Positions 25,354-38,225 of a stretch of 64,000 nt of DNA are shown piece by piece (the first letter of the stretch is position 1; every line of letters begins with the position of its first letter). The position numbers and the translations under genes are program-made. Below the pieces are notes generated by a model that was not told the DNA's origin, did not search any database, and saw only the letters and a program-made list of their open reading frames with translations. The DNA comes from Trichobilharzia szidati (taxonomy: Eukaryota; Platyhelminthes; Trematoda; Strigeidida; Schistosomatidae): positions 143,812,920 through 143,876,919 of the forward strand of contig OX235279.1 in NCBI GenBank assembly GCA_944472155.2, given 5' to 3'.

Positions 25354-26763
25354 TTATGCTGTTCTCTTGATTAGATGAATTCCCGAGTCCGTATACACGG
25401 GGCCACACATTTCACCCACCTTCAGAGTGAATGCTGCATCCTCGAATGCTTTCTGCATTTGACCCCGACCAAAGAAATTTAAGTCGCCACCTGATGCCGC
25501 TGAAGAACAATCACTCTCAGTTCTAGCAAGTTCGTCAAATTTACGTTCGCCAGATTCTATAAGTTCCTTGTATTCTGAAATCAAATAAAACACATGTGAT
25601 TAAGAATTAAAATCACTGGGTCGATGAAATGTAACCAATAGAAAATACTCTAGAAATCGTTACAATTTTTAGATGGCCACCATAATGATATTCATAGTAA
25701 TAATACTAAATGTTTTCACTTAACTAAACAATAGTTTACATGTAACTGTGGAATACAAAGTACTTACTTTTTATTTTATACAGCTTTTTTCGACTTCAGT
25801 GCTGTTGTAGGTTCCGAAACGAATCCTACAACTTAGAGGCAATATTTTTCATAGCCTCCCTTCACTCTGTCATTACAATGGACTAAATGTGAAGGTAAGT
25901 GAAAATAGTTTACAATTTCTTTCTGGAAATCTCTCTCCCTCCATGGAACAAACATTACCATTTAAAGAGAAAACCAGTTTCGTACACCATAGGCTTTATA
26001 TCCACTCGTACTATGGGTACAGATGGGACCATCTTTCACAAATTTGTCTATGCCCAGGTACATTACCAGTACCAACAGACTTATTCATATAGGACGAATT
26101 AATATGAGGAAAAAATATTGCAAAGTTTTCGCAAGAAGAAAGCTCCTGGGAAAGCAAATGACGTATTGCTTCTAGCTGTCATTAAACAATTACCTACATG
26201 ATATAGAAAAACGGATTTGTTGAAGTAGTGGGCTCATGACCTATGTTGCCGAGTAATACAACATTCAGGGGAAAATCTAGTCACCATTTTTTTAGCAGTG
26301 CATGCCACTAACACTGGTAAAAGCGTAAACACGTTATCTGGGAAGTGTTAATAGAACAGATAACGTGTCAAAAGGAATTGAAAAATTAAGCGACAACACT
26401 TAACCATCAATAATCACGAATTAGGACAGTTATCTGATGAGTATTCTCAATGCATACACTTCTATCATAAGAAGAAACTTACTTCTAATTAAAGACAAGG
26501 CCTCGTCTTTAGACCTCGTTATGTTTTGCTGTTTCCAGGATGAAGGACGCCGAGATTCCTTATGCTTTACCAGCAAGTGCGAACACCTTATTTTACCTGA
26601 AGACGACGAAGCTGGGTGTTGGGGTAATTCCCACTGAGATTCGTTTGTGTTAGTATTCACATAATACGTCTTTCCTTACGGAAATGTTTTATAAGCTAAG
26701 AAACATTAGAAACAAACCATTGGAGCTGATACGAGAAACCCAACCCTCAGGCAGTGATGACAT
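25354..26763 (-). CDS. PIN1: PIN1-type peptidyl-prolyl cis-trans isomerase, complete, three exons
   Basis: Exons on the minus strand: 26763-26718, 26674-26483 and 25574-25354, giving 152 aa (human PIN1 has 163). Intron 1 is only 43 bp; intron 2 is 908 bp. WW domain at residues 4-34: LPEGW with Trp8, then NESQWELP with Trp30 and Pro33. The parvulin domain spans about 43-152. It has CSHLLVKH (His48, Lys52), the phosphate-binding ESRRPSSW (Arg57, Arg58), SDCSSA with catalytic Cys102, [14 protein letters not shown], and [10 protein letters not shown] with His146. All key residues are intact. PIN1 isomerises phospho-Ser/Thr-Pro bonds in nuclear and cell-cycle proteins. The ATG at 26,763 gives the canonical short lead into the WW domain. 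The linker is shorter than in mammals. Confidence 0.95.
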
Positions 26764-27480
26764 GACGCAGTTAGTCCGTAGATAGTAGTACAAACCTGAA
26801 AGTAAACATTATATGAAACTAATACCACAGAATTACACAGGAAAAGTGAAGTTGTAGATTAACAAGCTGAGCCAAAACTAAGGAGTACACTGTTTCTATC
26901 AAGGCGTGTGGTTACTCATTTCACAACTCAAAAGGTCAGAGAAACTAGGTAAGGACGTATCAAATATCGCAGCAAGCCAGGTGAAAATAGGTATGTGAAA
27001 CACCATTATAACTATGAGGTTTAATGACCTTCAAATGATGCGAAAATCTTTAGATAGAAATATTCGTAATATGCACTCAAATACATTTTCCTTATCGATT
27101 ATTACACCACTGAGCACACACTCGTTAACTTGTTAAAACCATGATCATATTGTTTCCTCTAGCAAACGAATATCGCAACAGTGTCAAAGATAGCAAGTAA
27201 ATCATTTGTGGAGATGTCTCATTTGCTTTAGCACTTGAAGTTTAGCCAATGGGTCCCAGTCCTGACCAAACAAGTTAGTATTACTAGTTGTCTCATGTCA
27301 ACTGGCCTATATACTGGTATATTCTGGACAGTAGAGTTCAGTTGCAACGATAAAAATTAGTCAGTACATTACCATCGATACGACTTCCCAAACCGAAGGA
27401 GTGTCCAAAACATTCAACCAACTATCCTTAAAGTAGGAATGAGTGCAGATCAGTCCTGTGGAATCCTTTCAGAAATAACA
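26764..27480. other. Intergenic, upstream of PIN1
   Basis: Nothing recognisable. It is AT-rich and presumably includes the PIN1 promoter and 5' leader. Confidence 0.4.
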
Positions 27481-27590
27481 ATGGATTAGGGGTGGTCAAT
27501 ACGAATCACAACATCAACCCATGAAGTTACTGAGGGTTGGTTTAAGTTCGTAGAGACGTACAGATTGCCTGCTTGTAACCATTGAAAAGC
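27480..27590 (+). pseudogene. RTE tail fragment
   Basis: Similar to 23,240-23,360: the segments GGATTAGG, AATCCATGAAGT and TTTGAGT(C/T)CGTAGAGA occur in the same order. About 110 bp of a non-LTR 3' end. Confidence 0.5.
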
Positions 27591-27595
27591 TTAGA

Positions 27596-28200
27596 CTATG
27601 TAGCATGGCTCAAAATTATAAATAATGGCGCAGAAATACTTGTCATTTTCTCCAGGATACGCGCAAACTTTACTAGAGTAGCGTAACCCTGAAACACACC
27701 TTTGTGCTTATATATGTAGTAGTAATTGTCAAAGATATTTCTTTCTGGATTGTATATAGTGTATTTAACTGATTCTATCAGACATTTTCTCTGTAGATCG
27801 GAGCAATACATTTCCGATATTTTACTTCTTACGCGCAGTTGGTTTATGCAAAGCTCACTCAAGTCAACATATCGACTGCAGGTGTTAAAATGAATAAAAG
27901 TGACGCACTTACAGTGACATGGTTTCCCCAAAAAGTAATCGCGTCCTGGAAGCTAGATAGTAACAGGCCTACCGGGCATTAGAGTAACAGTACATGTACT
28001 GAAAATACGGTGTGGCATCAAGCTGTCATCAAAAAATATAGATGGGACGTTCTGAATTGAAATGAAACATTCAGGAGGACTGAATTGGAAATCATGATTT
28101 AAATCATTTCTTAAATTTGCAAGTTTAGAGTAGTACATATTCTTCCTTAGGTATGCTGTTTTTTGAGACGAGCTGTGTACATAGTAGATATGACTTTATG
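27596..28200 (-). other. Unidentified open frames interrupted by a SINE tail
   Basis: Two minus-strand frames look protein-like but match nothing I know. One, near 28,190-28,026, includes YSKLANLRNDLNHDFQFSPP and ENVPSIFFDD-type sequence (read as QNVPSIFFDD). The other, 27,931-27,596, includes YYYIYKHKGVFQGYATLVKF. The first breaks where a SINE 3' end (CTGAAAATACGGTGTGG, about 27,978-28,030) begins. They may be exons of a decayed host gene. It is tempting to link them to the Dicer fragment upstream, but no RNase III or dsRBD motif is visible. Confidence 0.25.
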
Positions 28201-28839
28201 TTAGTTGTCGACTCAGGGTTAAATTTGGAACCGTAGGCGCGTTGTCCAAAGTTTTATTCAGTCTTAGAAAGTTAGGGCGCATTACAGAATGGTTAGGGCG
28301 GGCTTAGGGGCATTGTCCCACGTAAGTCTGCGCGCCCGAAAGTAATGCTAGCTGGGTGCTGCAACTAGGTTTCTCAGTTGGTCACGCTAGAAAGTCCAAT
28401 ATACATACAGAACTACGGGACCAAATGATGATCGAACTACGTACACAGAGCATGCAAGCCTTTCGTGATGAATGAGAATGTCAACTTCAAGATTGTTTTG
28501 AAGGTTCCCTAGCTGCGGGATGGCTGCCATAGATCAACTTCGCTGACCATCCCGTTTAAAGTACTACTCTACGATATCCTGAATACCCCGACTCTTAATG
28601 CATCCAAATAAAGAACCTAACCTCAAACGACTCAACTTACCACACAAATCTACCACAATGACCTACAACGAAAATAAATATCCCAGCATCCGATGTCCAA
28701 TAGATAATTGAGGAACTGGTGTGAACGTCACCATTTCTCGATACTCATTTATTACTTCTTCGGAACTATCTTACGAGAGTAGTTAAGTGCGAACCTAATT
28801 GATGGGAGGCAGCAGGTAATTGCTAGGGGATGTACTGTG

Positions 28840-29752
28840 ATGTTGGAAAACATTATTGAGAGGAGAGCCTCAAGGAGGTGTGCTAGGCTAATCGCCATTC
28901 TTATTATACGCAAATGAACTGCCGAAAATTTTCACCTCATTTTCGCTGTTATTTGCCAGCTAGATTGGGATTTAGAAAACTGTAGACAATAGTGATGATG
29001 ATAGGCCAGTGCTACAAAGTGATCTAGATAAATTAACTGAATGGTGTTACTTCTAATGTCTGGAAATTAGTCCCAGGGGTTACACGTCGTACTCCGCCGA
29101 GGACACAGAATTGGATGATGTTCAGAGACTAAATGATTCGGGAATTATTGCCAGCCATGATTTGAAAAAGGGTGCAATTTGTAATGCAGTTACAGCTTAG
29201 GCTTTCCCAACGCTGTGGACGTTCCGAATGGCTCTCAAACTATTGGACGAGTCCGTGTTCCAAGTAGTCTACGCAAAATATGTCAGGTATCATCTAGAAT
29301 ACTGTATACAATCAGCAAGTCCATGCTTCAATATAGAGGCACATGATAAGAGGATGGGGAATTTTAACTCTCTACCTATTGTCATACCGAAGGAGGAGAA
29401 TTGACTTAGTTTTGGCATACAGTAAATTACATAGTGATTTCGCTATTGACACATCTAACCTTTTCTCTCCCCTTAGGATACATCTGCGAAACCACCACGA
29501 GATGATGGTCAAATAGCAGACGAATAAATAATAAAATATATGTGGAATCTAGATTCGCACAGAGTGGTCAAAGACTGGAATGCCTTACCTGATCGAGTAG
29601 TGTCACCTGGATCGGTGAAGGCGTCCAACGGGAAATCAGATACCTGAAGATACATATATACAACGTCTAGATAGACACAAGGCAACAGAGTCTATCATAC
29701 TTATAATCTAGATCCGAAATTGACCAGACAATTTGCTGGCTGGCTTTGACTG
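28840..29752 (+). pseudogene. Jockey/CR1-superfamily RT C-terminal remnant
   Basis: The + frames read LDKLTEWCYF, IIASHDLKKGAICNAV, KLLDESVFQVVYAKYVRYHL and EYCIQS, the connection region after the RT. Then comes WNLDSHRVVKDWNALPDRVV, the standard C-terminal helix. Multiple stops. The related copy at 53,212-53,800 has the same end. The right edge abuts a Dicer pseudogene fragment exactly where the coding homology breaks. Confidence 0.7.
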
Positions 29753-30338
29753 CAATCTTTGAAAATTTCCGCAGTATCGTGCTTTAGATGATGACTGGAA
29801 TGTCATAGGTGTAGCAAATAATTCAATACTTTTTAAGAGATAACCTAATTTCACTAATAAAGAAAATCGATGCTTAGTCAGATATTGGTGTTTGTGAATT
29901 CTGCGACGATACACGTAGAAGCCGCGACTTGCGATTTGAAATATTAGCATTATTATGTATTGAGTGTAGAAGCCAGTGCCATAAATCATCGATTTTATGA
30001 TGATTTCCACGTTTTATTTCATTCCAATTCACTGGACATTTTTGAGGGCAGTGCAACAGATATACAGCAGATTGCCATCCAATATGCACTAGAGAAGATA
30101 CTAATAATGCTTCAATCATATCTGCCAAAGACTTGTCACATGGACGGGTATATAGACGAAAATCATATTTGGAAACCTCGGATGGAACCGTGTAGCATGG
30201 AGGTACAAAGTGTTCCGGTGGAAAGAATACTTGGTCAGTACAATATTCATACCATGCTAAATCTCGAGCAATTTCACACAGGTGGACACTTGATACGAGT
30301 GAAGTTCTCTTCGAAGTTGAGTGTCCTTCAACTCCATC
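29753..30338 (-). pseudogene. Dicer: Dicer fragment A: end of RNase IIIa and start of RNase IIIb
   Basis: From an AG acceptor before 30,338 the minus strand is open. It gives EGHSTSKRTSLVSSVHLC, DQVFFPPEHFVPPCYTVP and KSLADMIEALL, the last being the RNase III signature with the conserved Asp and Glu. This order matches the end of Dicer RNase IIIa. A second frame then carries LLVKLGYLLKSIELF and ARYCGNFQRL, the start of RNase IIIb. The two frames do not join: compared with fragment B, about 11 nt are missing near 29,895. Homology ends at 29,753 against a retrotransposon. The helicase, PAZ and dsRBD parts are absent, so it is not a working gene. Confidence 0.75.
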
Positions 30339-30719
30339 CTACAGACTAGTGTCACCTGCATTCCTCTTCTGGCGTGTTAGCTTAAAGTCCCGTAGACGCA
30401 TCATGCTCATGGTTATGTCAAGTTGGTGCATAAACGAGCTGCGAAAGTGGACATTTCGAGACTGTTGGTGTAAGTTCCTTGTTAAAACAAGCCAGTTGAT
30501 GTTGGTTCCTCTCAATTAATATGTAAGGAACCAAAGAAACCAACCACTAGACACCCATTTCTACTACTCTATGTCCCCAGGTCACTTGGTACGAAGTCAC
30601 CGGCTCGACGCATAGGACTTTTGTAAGCAATCCCAATCGTTACGATGCCTGTGTTCAGGTTAATAACAACGTGCGGCTTCACCTTTCCTGCTGTCGCCCG
30701 TTTTCGATGATGTCAACCT

Positions 30720-31460
30720 GATTCATCTGCCGTTTCGAATGAAAAGGACAACTCCACCACCTTTCCGACTCATCGCTGTTTCTGTTTTAATGCAGGTGTA
30801 CCCAGTTATGAGTGGAGTTAAGTTCACACGTAGTATGAACCACATTTGAGTGATAGTGCGGCATGAGCTGCTGACAGGGTTTACCAAGAGTGTGTAGAAA
30901 CAGATTGATGGGAAGTGACCAAAAGCGGAGACCACGTTTTCAATCAGTGATGACTGAAGTATAGGTGTTTATTTCTGAAGTCTGAATCTAGCTTGCGTTG
31001 CATTTGGGAGATGATTGCGAGTGTTTATCTTCAGAAAATCAACGACCAATCAGAACATTATGTTATCCGCTGGCCTAGCCGACCATAAATGTGGCGAAAT
31101 GCATAAATATGCATATGTATATGCATAAATGCATTCCCACAACAAAAATGCCCGTTATCAAGTATCTTGTCTTCTTCGGTTGCAAAAAAATTAAAGTCAG
31201 TTTGTAGTATCTAAAGTTATACTCCTAATTCGGAGAGCTTACTGTTAAGACCACACCCATTTGCACTGCACGCTGAAACACCTACGTGTTCATCCGACTT
31301 ATGGATAGATATCCGGGCAGCATACACCTCGGGGCGTTGATATGGCATATCCCCTGTTTGAAGTGGTGCCTCCAGCTTTACCTTGAGGACATTTGTGCGA
31401 TCTAGTTGATTTGAGTCTGGCTGATTCCTTTCATTTGATCTAGGTAGCTGCATTTGACGT
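30720..31460 (-). pseudogene. Non-LTR retrotransposon fragment: start of the APE endonuclease
   Basis: Minus-strand frames contain SANGCGLNSKLSELG, fitting the N-R-S-L-x-x-K-x-x-E-L opening of APE-type endonucleases. Downstream they contain GYTCIKTETAMSRKGGGVVL, fitting the G-Y...R-K-G-G-G-V box. The stretch between them is frame-broken. No RT follows. Confidence 0.55.
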
Positions 31461-31599
31461 GATTCTGGTTTTTATTTGGCTTGAACTGTGTGGATTTTGA
31501 AAAGAATAGTCGTCAAAAGCTGTCTGTAAACCTGAAGGCAGTTATGGTGCAGGAGGATGCTTGAGAATGTGTTTCATGTAAAAGTTATAGGGTGCACCT

Positions 31600-31803
31600 A
31601 AAATCCTTGGTGTTAACTCCTGTTTATGGCATCTCAGTGATTTCTGCAGGGCTTCGTTTTATCACTTGTGTCCATATTTGTCGTTCACGAGTAATTTTGG
31701 TAAGGAATTCCGCTACAGTTTCCAAGTCAACGTCACTTTCTAGTCGCTTATTGTATTCTGTTGGCGCTTCGTTAATTTTTAATTCAAAAGCTTCTGTTTT
31801 CAT
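31600..31803 (-). other. Short unidentified ORF of about 59 codons
   Basis: Opens with ATG at 31,803 on the minus strand: MKTEAFELKINEAPTEYNK, charged and helical-looking, then ETVAEFLTKITRERQIWTQ followed by a possible GT donor. The last part resembles the C-terminal R-x-x-W helix of RTE-type elements, so it may be a transposon end and not a host exon. Family unknown. Confidence 0.2.
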
Positions 31804-32279
31804 TTACAGTGATACCCAGTGAACGCATTGGCACCTGGATACGACGGCAACCAACCTGCCCTTCCTATATCAGTGGACATCAAAAAATCTTTTGACGGAA
31901 TTATGTTTAGTCACCGGTATACCAATTGGGTTCAAGTAGAAGATGCCCTAAGTCAGCTAGAATGATTACGATATATACATACATATATAATAAATGTGGC
32001 AGAGTATTCCTAGGCAACTCATACACATGTAATGAAGAAGTGCATACGGAACCATGAATCTCGGGAGTTGAAGTACAAATTAGTAGTCTTTCGTTGTACA
32101 TATGGCATGAAGCGAAAAAGTAGAGGCTCAGGTTTACGTGTCAAACCGAAAACCCAATCCTCAAGCATACGTCTCTTTCCCTTTTCCTAGTCGAGCCTTT
32201 AATTGCGTCGAGTCTTCCTAACTTTAAATCCTATCATTCAACGGCCAATCAGGCCTTATTATCAACCTTTTCTCTCCTT

Positions 32280-33560
32280 GACCTGAAATGTGCTGTCGGA
32301 CCACACCAAATTCACCCAGAAGCACTGAGAACGCATCCAGAGGCTGCAGCAAATCTCCTCACGCATCTATTGCATACAGTCTGGAAGGAGTGGAAGGTGC
32401 CTGATAATAGGCAGTAAGACAACCTCATCAGGCTTCCCAAAAGGGGTGACTGAGGTCTTTCCAGAAACCGACGAGGAATCATGATCTTGCCCATGCCAAA
32501 CAGAATCCTAAGTTGCGCCATCCTGGAGAGACTGAGAGATTCACAGGATGGAAAACTCCAGCAGGAACTAGCCGGATTCAAGAAAAGCAACTCATATGCG
32601 ACGCTGTTGATCAACATCGAACGGAAGATAGAAAGGCAGTCAAATGTCTACCTCAGATTCATCGACTTTAGCAAGGGTGAATTGAAACGAAAACTACTCC
32701 AACACTACAGAGTGCGCCGAACATCTATCAACCTGGTTAAGTTATATGCCAAGTGGTTGACAACGAAATATTTAGAGAAGCGTTTGGTGTGAGGACAAGA
32801 GTAAGACAACGATACTGATTTTTGCCTATGATATCACTGACTGTGTTCGACTGCGCCATGAGACAGACCGTAGGGAGAATAAGGCAAGTATACGTTGGAC
32901 TGAAAGAAAAACTATTGAGTGAAGATAAGGAAGGCAGAAGTGATGAAAATACCTGACCAGAAAAAACGGGGAATAATCACCATCAACGGGAGAAGTTTGA
33001 AAGTCACTTCTCCCACCTATCTAGGCAGTATCGTTTCAGCTAGTGCCCCAGTGGGTGAAGGTGTCAAAGACGGTATCGGAAGGGCAAGACAGGTCTTCTT
33101 TCACCTGGAGTCAGAGTGTGAATCTGTTTCACCCAGTATGCACAACAAGATTTGAATCCTCAAAACTAGTTTCAAGTCACTGTATGTCCATGGCACATCA
33201 TGATAAGCACTTCCAACTGCTTTCTGCAGGCCCCTATCAGTAGCAGCCCTCGCCGGTATTATACTGTGGATCGGATAGCCAGCGGAAAAGGATAGCCAGC
33301 AGGAAGCTTCAGAAATGAACAAACCACAAAACTTATCCCCTAAAAGACGTTCCAAAGGAAATGGGTATGGATCAAACACAAACTGATGAAACCACTGGGT
33401 GGCATCGCGTTCCAGATCATCGCCCGAGTGGAATCCGAATGGGTAAGTAGTTAGATATCTGAGTATGACGTGGGGGAGACCATATAAAGAGGAGTTAGGA
33501 GCCTGCAACTTTCCTCGTAGTGTTCGTAGAACTAACCGAATAATTCTCAGAAGAGATGAA
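32280..33560 (+). pseudogene. RTE-type non-LTR reverse transcriptase, decayed
   Basis: The + frames read HPEAAANLLTHLLHTVWKEW, LPKRGD, RGIMILPMPNRILSCAILER, AGFKKSNSYA, then YLRFIDFSKG and LLQHYRVRRTSINLVKLYAKW. These are RT blocks in the order of the RTE clade. Further on, RARQVFFHLES and SPEWNPNG give the tail family seen at 1-420. The catalytic Y-x-D-D region is deleted or frame-shifted. Confidence 0.75.
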
Positions 33561-34329
33561 GTTCACCAGCCCCAGAAGTACTACTGCATTACCACAAGGT
33601 ACATGTAGAGCACCTTGAATGTATGAACCTTTGTTTTGAAGCATTCATGCAATATAGCGCCGCGCCTTCACTGTTCTTCCAAAGTGACTGCTCCCACATG
33701 GCTCGATCCCTCGTTTCGCTATCATTAAGTGTACTCTTAAGCTTGCTACCCCAGCCATTTGGCAGATACGTTGTACAGTATTCTTATTAATTAAATTTGA
33801 CATTTAATTTTTTGTATCAACACAATCGTCACCCGAGCACACTTACACATTAGGTAGAGCACTGATCACAGTTACCTGAAGAAAGCTAGCTTAGTAGATG
33901 CTGACCTTAAGGACTATCCAGGGGTCGACATCGGCATTTACATTTACATTGCCTCTAGACCAAACTTATAAACCCATATTGATACCAGTACAACTTCAGA
34001 AGTCAAGAGGAATCAGCCAAAGAGTTTAGGGTCGTTCCGAAGCAGCAAGAAGCAAGTCCCAAGAAAACATAAATAACACACAAGCCAATCGAAACGATTG
34101 TGGACGTTGGATATAACAGCGCCCTCCTTGAATGAGACGTGGTTTTTCGTATCTGGCTGGGAAATGCCCACTTTGTGAATTATCTGTTTGAGAGACCAGA
34201 TCTTCCGCGTTAAATATCTGTGTGGTAAGTCCAGCCCTCTCGTCAAAAGTGCATGCGTTGCCTATCATTTGGGCCGCAGTTTTGTCTACATATATTGCAT
34301 CATCTACTGAGATCATCTGAGATGCTTTG

Positions 34330-34462
34330 CAAGATAATATTGCAGGACTAGACCTCACTAAAATTCTAATTTAAACATAGGGAGTGAAGTGGTTAGGCGT
34401 GTCGACCACTTTCCATATATGAGAAGCTGTATTGACTCCAATGGGTGGCTCCTGGGCGAATC
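34330..34462 (+). pseudogene. RTE fragment
   Basis: The sequence AACATAGGGAGTGAAGTGGT, with the following CCACTT(T/C)..ATAT, matches 19,950-20,000 of the RTE copy. It is cut by the 3' end of the CR1 element starting at 34,463. Confidence 0.6.
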
Positions 34463-37400
34463 CTCATGATGATAATAATAATATATTCTCGTTTTTTGTA
34501 CATGAGAGACGCCATCATCAATATGATAAATTACATATACGATTAGTAAGCATATTCAATAATAACAATAATATAATAAAATACATATGTATCCCTACCT
34601 ATGTAGGACAAACCAATTGTACACGCATGGATAAGTATCATTTAAATTACATAAATTTGGTTTATGGTGAAATTACATGGTTGTTTTCTTTTTGCCTTTG
34701 GTTTGTGGAAACAATGTGATAACTAGTCATAAATAGTCACATCAAGAAATATAGAAATATTGTCTTCGCATCAGTAAAAAATCCCAAGTGTGTTTTGTAT
34801 GGATTACAAATACTTGGGAAAAAAGCAAAGCTTGAAGTTATTCCACCATATAACTTTGGTGTGTACGACATCGAATCTTATTATTGATTTATATCCAGAT
34901 TGGGTATAAATTTAAAGTAAATGATACACTTGTATAATTTTTTCAGCATTTTCATCATGAGTAACACCAAAAGTGAATTGTACGCAATGCAGGCTAATAA
35001 TAACAGTTTATATTTTCTTATAAAAGGGTGTTTACAAGAAATGTAGGCCATTTTTCCAGGCACGACCAGTTTTGTTATAAATTAAGATTGTGAAGCATTA
35101 TAAATTAATACTTTTTCATTGGTATAAGGTTACATTTCACAACTGTATTCCAGGATGCGTCGTGGGGGAAGGTAATGGGTAATTCACGAGGTGCTTGTAA
35201 GATATGGGACCAATAATGTTTGCAGATCACTTGTCATTGTAAATGCTTAAATACCTACATTCTTGATTCTCATTCAAAAGTCATATAGAAGCTAAATTGG
35301 TGAGAGAGAAAAAAGAGGACAAACGACAGCAGCACGGAGGAAAGCAAATGGGGTCCTCAAGGAGTGATTTATAAATTTATACATATTCTATGACTGTAAA
35401 TATGATTATTTTGGTACACTAACTAACTAACTAACCAATCCTATTATGTTGACTTTTATGTGACAAATAATATCTATTTCCTATGTAGAAATGTTTATCA
35501 TTCACTTCCAATAATATTAACGTTTATAATCGTATATTGTTGTATCTTATACGTTTACTGAACTTAAATATCTATGTAAGGTGGAAAAGATGGTGTAAGA
35601 TTGAGACGCGGGAATGCATTGTCATCTTTGAGCAGTCTGGTGGCTGAAGAGGTGAACGCTGGAAGTGTGTTTGCATCGTGCACATTAGGTGGTAGTCTGT
35701 TCCAAATGACTTAAAGCATATTTAAGAATTTGTACTGCATTTAAGTCTGACAATGCTCCATAGCAGCCAGGTTGTCATGATTTCTAAGATTGAAAACTGA
35801 TGACAGCGATGGATTGGGTTATTGGCCTGGAAGAGTGCAAGAGAAGGTTAGTCAGCTTATAGCAGAAAATAAGGTTTAGCCTGAGACGTCTTTTCCAGAG
35901 TGGTTCTATTTTCAGTCTCTCTCAACGTTGGAGTAGTCGAGCTGCATTCTAAACCAAGAGTTTTTGAGGTAAATTGCCATTGCACTCCCTCTAATTTAAG
36001 CTTGTCATTCTGTCGCAGTCCGCTAAGAATAAACATGCAGTATTCTACAATAGGTCGGACACATACTTTGTATAATAAAACCTTAGTTTCACAAGAGAAG
36101 AAATTGCGAGTTATGCATCCTAGGAGCCTTCATGTTTTATGTCTAGCATAATTAGTTTGTTCAGATAACCTTAAATTACTAGAGTATCTGATACAGAGAT
36201 TTACGACTGAGTTGAGCTTGGCTGGTTTTCGTCCATTTACTTCAAGAGTTGGGTCAAGGTTACTGTTGCCAATGCAAATTCAGCCGCATTTGTTAATGTT
36301 AAACTTTAGACAGGATTCAGCAAACTATGTTGAGAGACCACTTAGTTCAAGGTGTATTTCACTTTCCAAGCCGTTTAATTCGTGATTGTGGCAGGTATAA
36401 ACGTGTTTGAAGTTGTCAGCATATAGGAATGGATTACCCGAGGTGAAGCGGTTACAAATGCTGTTAATGCATACTGTAAATAAAAGTGGACCTGGGACAC
36501 TGCCTTGCACAACCCCACTTGAGATCTGCCTAGGATGATACAATACTGACCCGACTTTGGTTATTTGTACCCTGTTGCTTGGAAGTGACTTTAACCAGTT
36601 CAGTAATGGGTTGCGAATTCCACATGAGTACAGCTTCTCAAAGAGAACAATCAGAGATGCCATGTCAAATGCCCTAGATATATCAAAGTAGAGAACAACG
36701 ACTAGCCTACATGCTTAGCGACTACTAGTGATGCAGTTGAAAAATTCGAATTGGCATGTAACGCAGGGCCTGTTTTTAAGAAATCCGTGTTGAGACCTTA
36801 TAACAAGATCTTCCTTAAGTTTATAGTCTGACAATTGATCTTTGACAACTTTCTCCACGATTCGTGAGATAACTGGGGCTACATTTATGAGTCTGTAATT
36901 GAGAACGTTTGCCTTATCACCGGATTTGTAGAGTGGGATTATGAGGCTAGTTTTTCGCTCATTAGGGTAAGTGCCAGTGTCCACAGATATTGAGAAGAAT
37001 TTACGAAGTAATAGGGGAATATCACACCCACTGTTTTCAAAAATTATTGAAGCAAAGCCATCCGGTCCCGTGCTAGCAGAAGGTTTAAGTCTTTTAACTG
37101 CTTGTCCTATTAATTGATTGGCAAACACTATGCTCCTGAGGGAGGAACTAGTAAGGGGTGCGGTTTCACCAGGGATGTGCGTTTCTAAACTAAAGTTCGC
37201 AAACCACTCACTGAAAAGTTCACAGATAGTGACAGGCTCATTGTAGATTACTTTGTCGTGAAGTAAGTAGAAGATGTCCCTCGTGATCCGCCTTCCTTTC
37301 TTCAGGTGTTGTTAGGTTATGGTCTTTGAAGGTACTTTTAAGTGCACTCAAATCCTTGTCGAGGTCCTTTTGAGAGCGTAGGCGCTTGAAAGATTCAAGT

Positions 37401-38225
37401 GACTCGTGGATTAGATGCGGTAGTGATAAATCCTTAGTGGAATAGTACTGTTTCATCAACCTCCTTAACTTAGTGCGGCATGCCCTCGGAATGTATTCAT
37501 CTTGGTGTCTACTTAATTTCACTGCCTTCTTAGGAGCAACAGTATCTAGACAAAGGGTAACATTCCTGTAAAATAGGGACACTACAGCCTCCAGGGAGTC
37601 AGTGGTAAAATATTCATCCCAGTGACAGAGTCGAATGAGTTCTTGGACTAATCCCCAGTCTGTATGTTTGTAACTACGACAAATCAAACTCCCTGAATCC
37701 TGTTTGTTTCCTGTATTTAGTGGTGAGAAAGGCAGAGAGCACAGTACCATTCTATGGTCACTACTGGAAAATCTGTTACCAACATAGGTGGAGACTGGGA
37801 TTGTGTCAAGACAAAACACAAGGTCCAACATGTTGTCACCACGAGTAGGTGTCTGGACGTGTTGCTGCCATCCATAACAATCGATAGTGGCAAGTAATTC
37901 GTCGAAGCGTTAGAGGCTGGAACTACTCAGCCAGTTGACGTCTGGGAGATTGAAGTCCTCTGTAATTATTTTGTAATTAGTACGAAACGAGGGGGCGTTT
38001 GCAAACGATTTAGCTAATAACGCATCTGTTTCTTTGGTTGAGCATGGTTCTCGATAAACACAGCCTATGAGAAGTTTGTACTGATCTCGATGTAAGACGA
38101 TCCAGAGTGAATCAGGTATCTCATTCAGTATTTCATCTACCGCCTTGCTGACTACGAATGAGTTATGTACATATAAGACATCATCCACCACGATTGCAAT
38201 CTCTATTTGCACGGCGTACAGTGTA
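34463..38225 (-). pseudogene. CR1-like retrotransposon, minus strand, decayed
   Basis: Read 5' to 3' on the minus strand: partial APE endonuclease (DFNLPDVNW, SSDHRMVLCSLPF), a linker, RT blocks (LKPSASTGPDGFASIIFENS, NYRLINVAPVISRIVEKVV, QHGFLKNRPCVTCQFEFFN, SSGVVQGSVPGPLLF) and a C-terminal domain. The 3' UTR ends near 34,463 in GAGAATATATTATTATTAT, matching the other CR1 tail at 44,961. The catalytic box reads YADN where YADD is expected. Several frame breaks. Confidence 0.85.

Noticed and set aside
34026..34358. 110-codon minus-strand ORF as a gene
   Set aside because: No recognisable motif, overlapping frames of similar length, and repeat debris on both sides; not supported.
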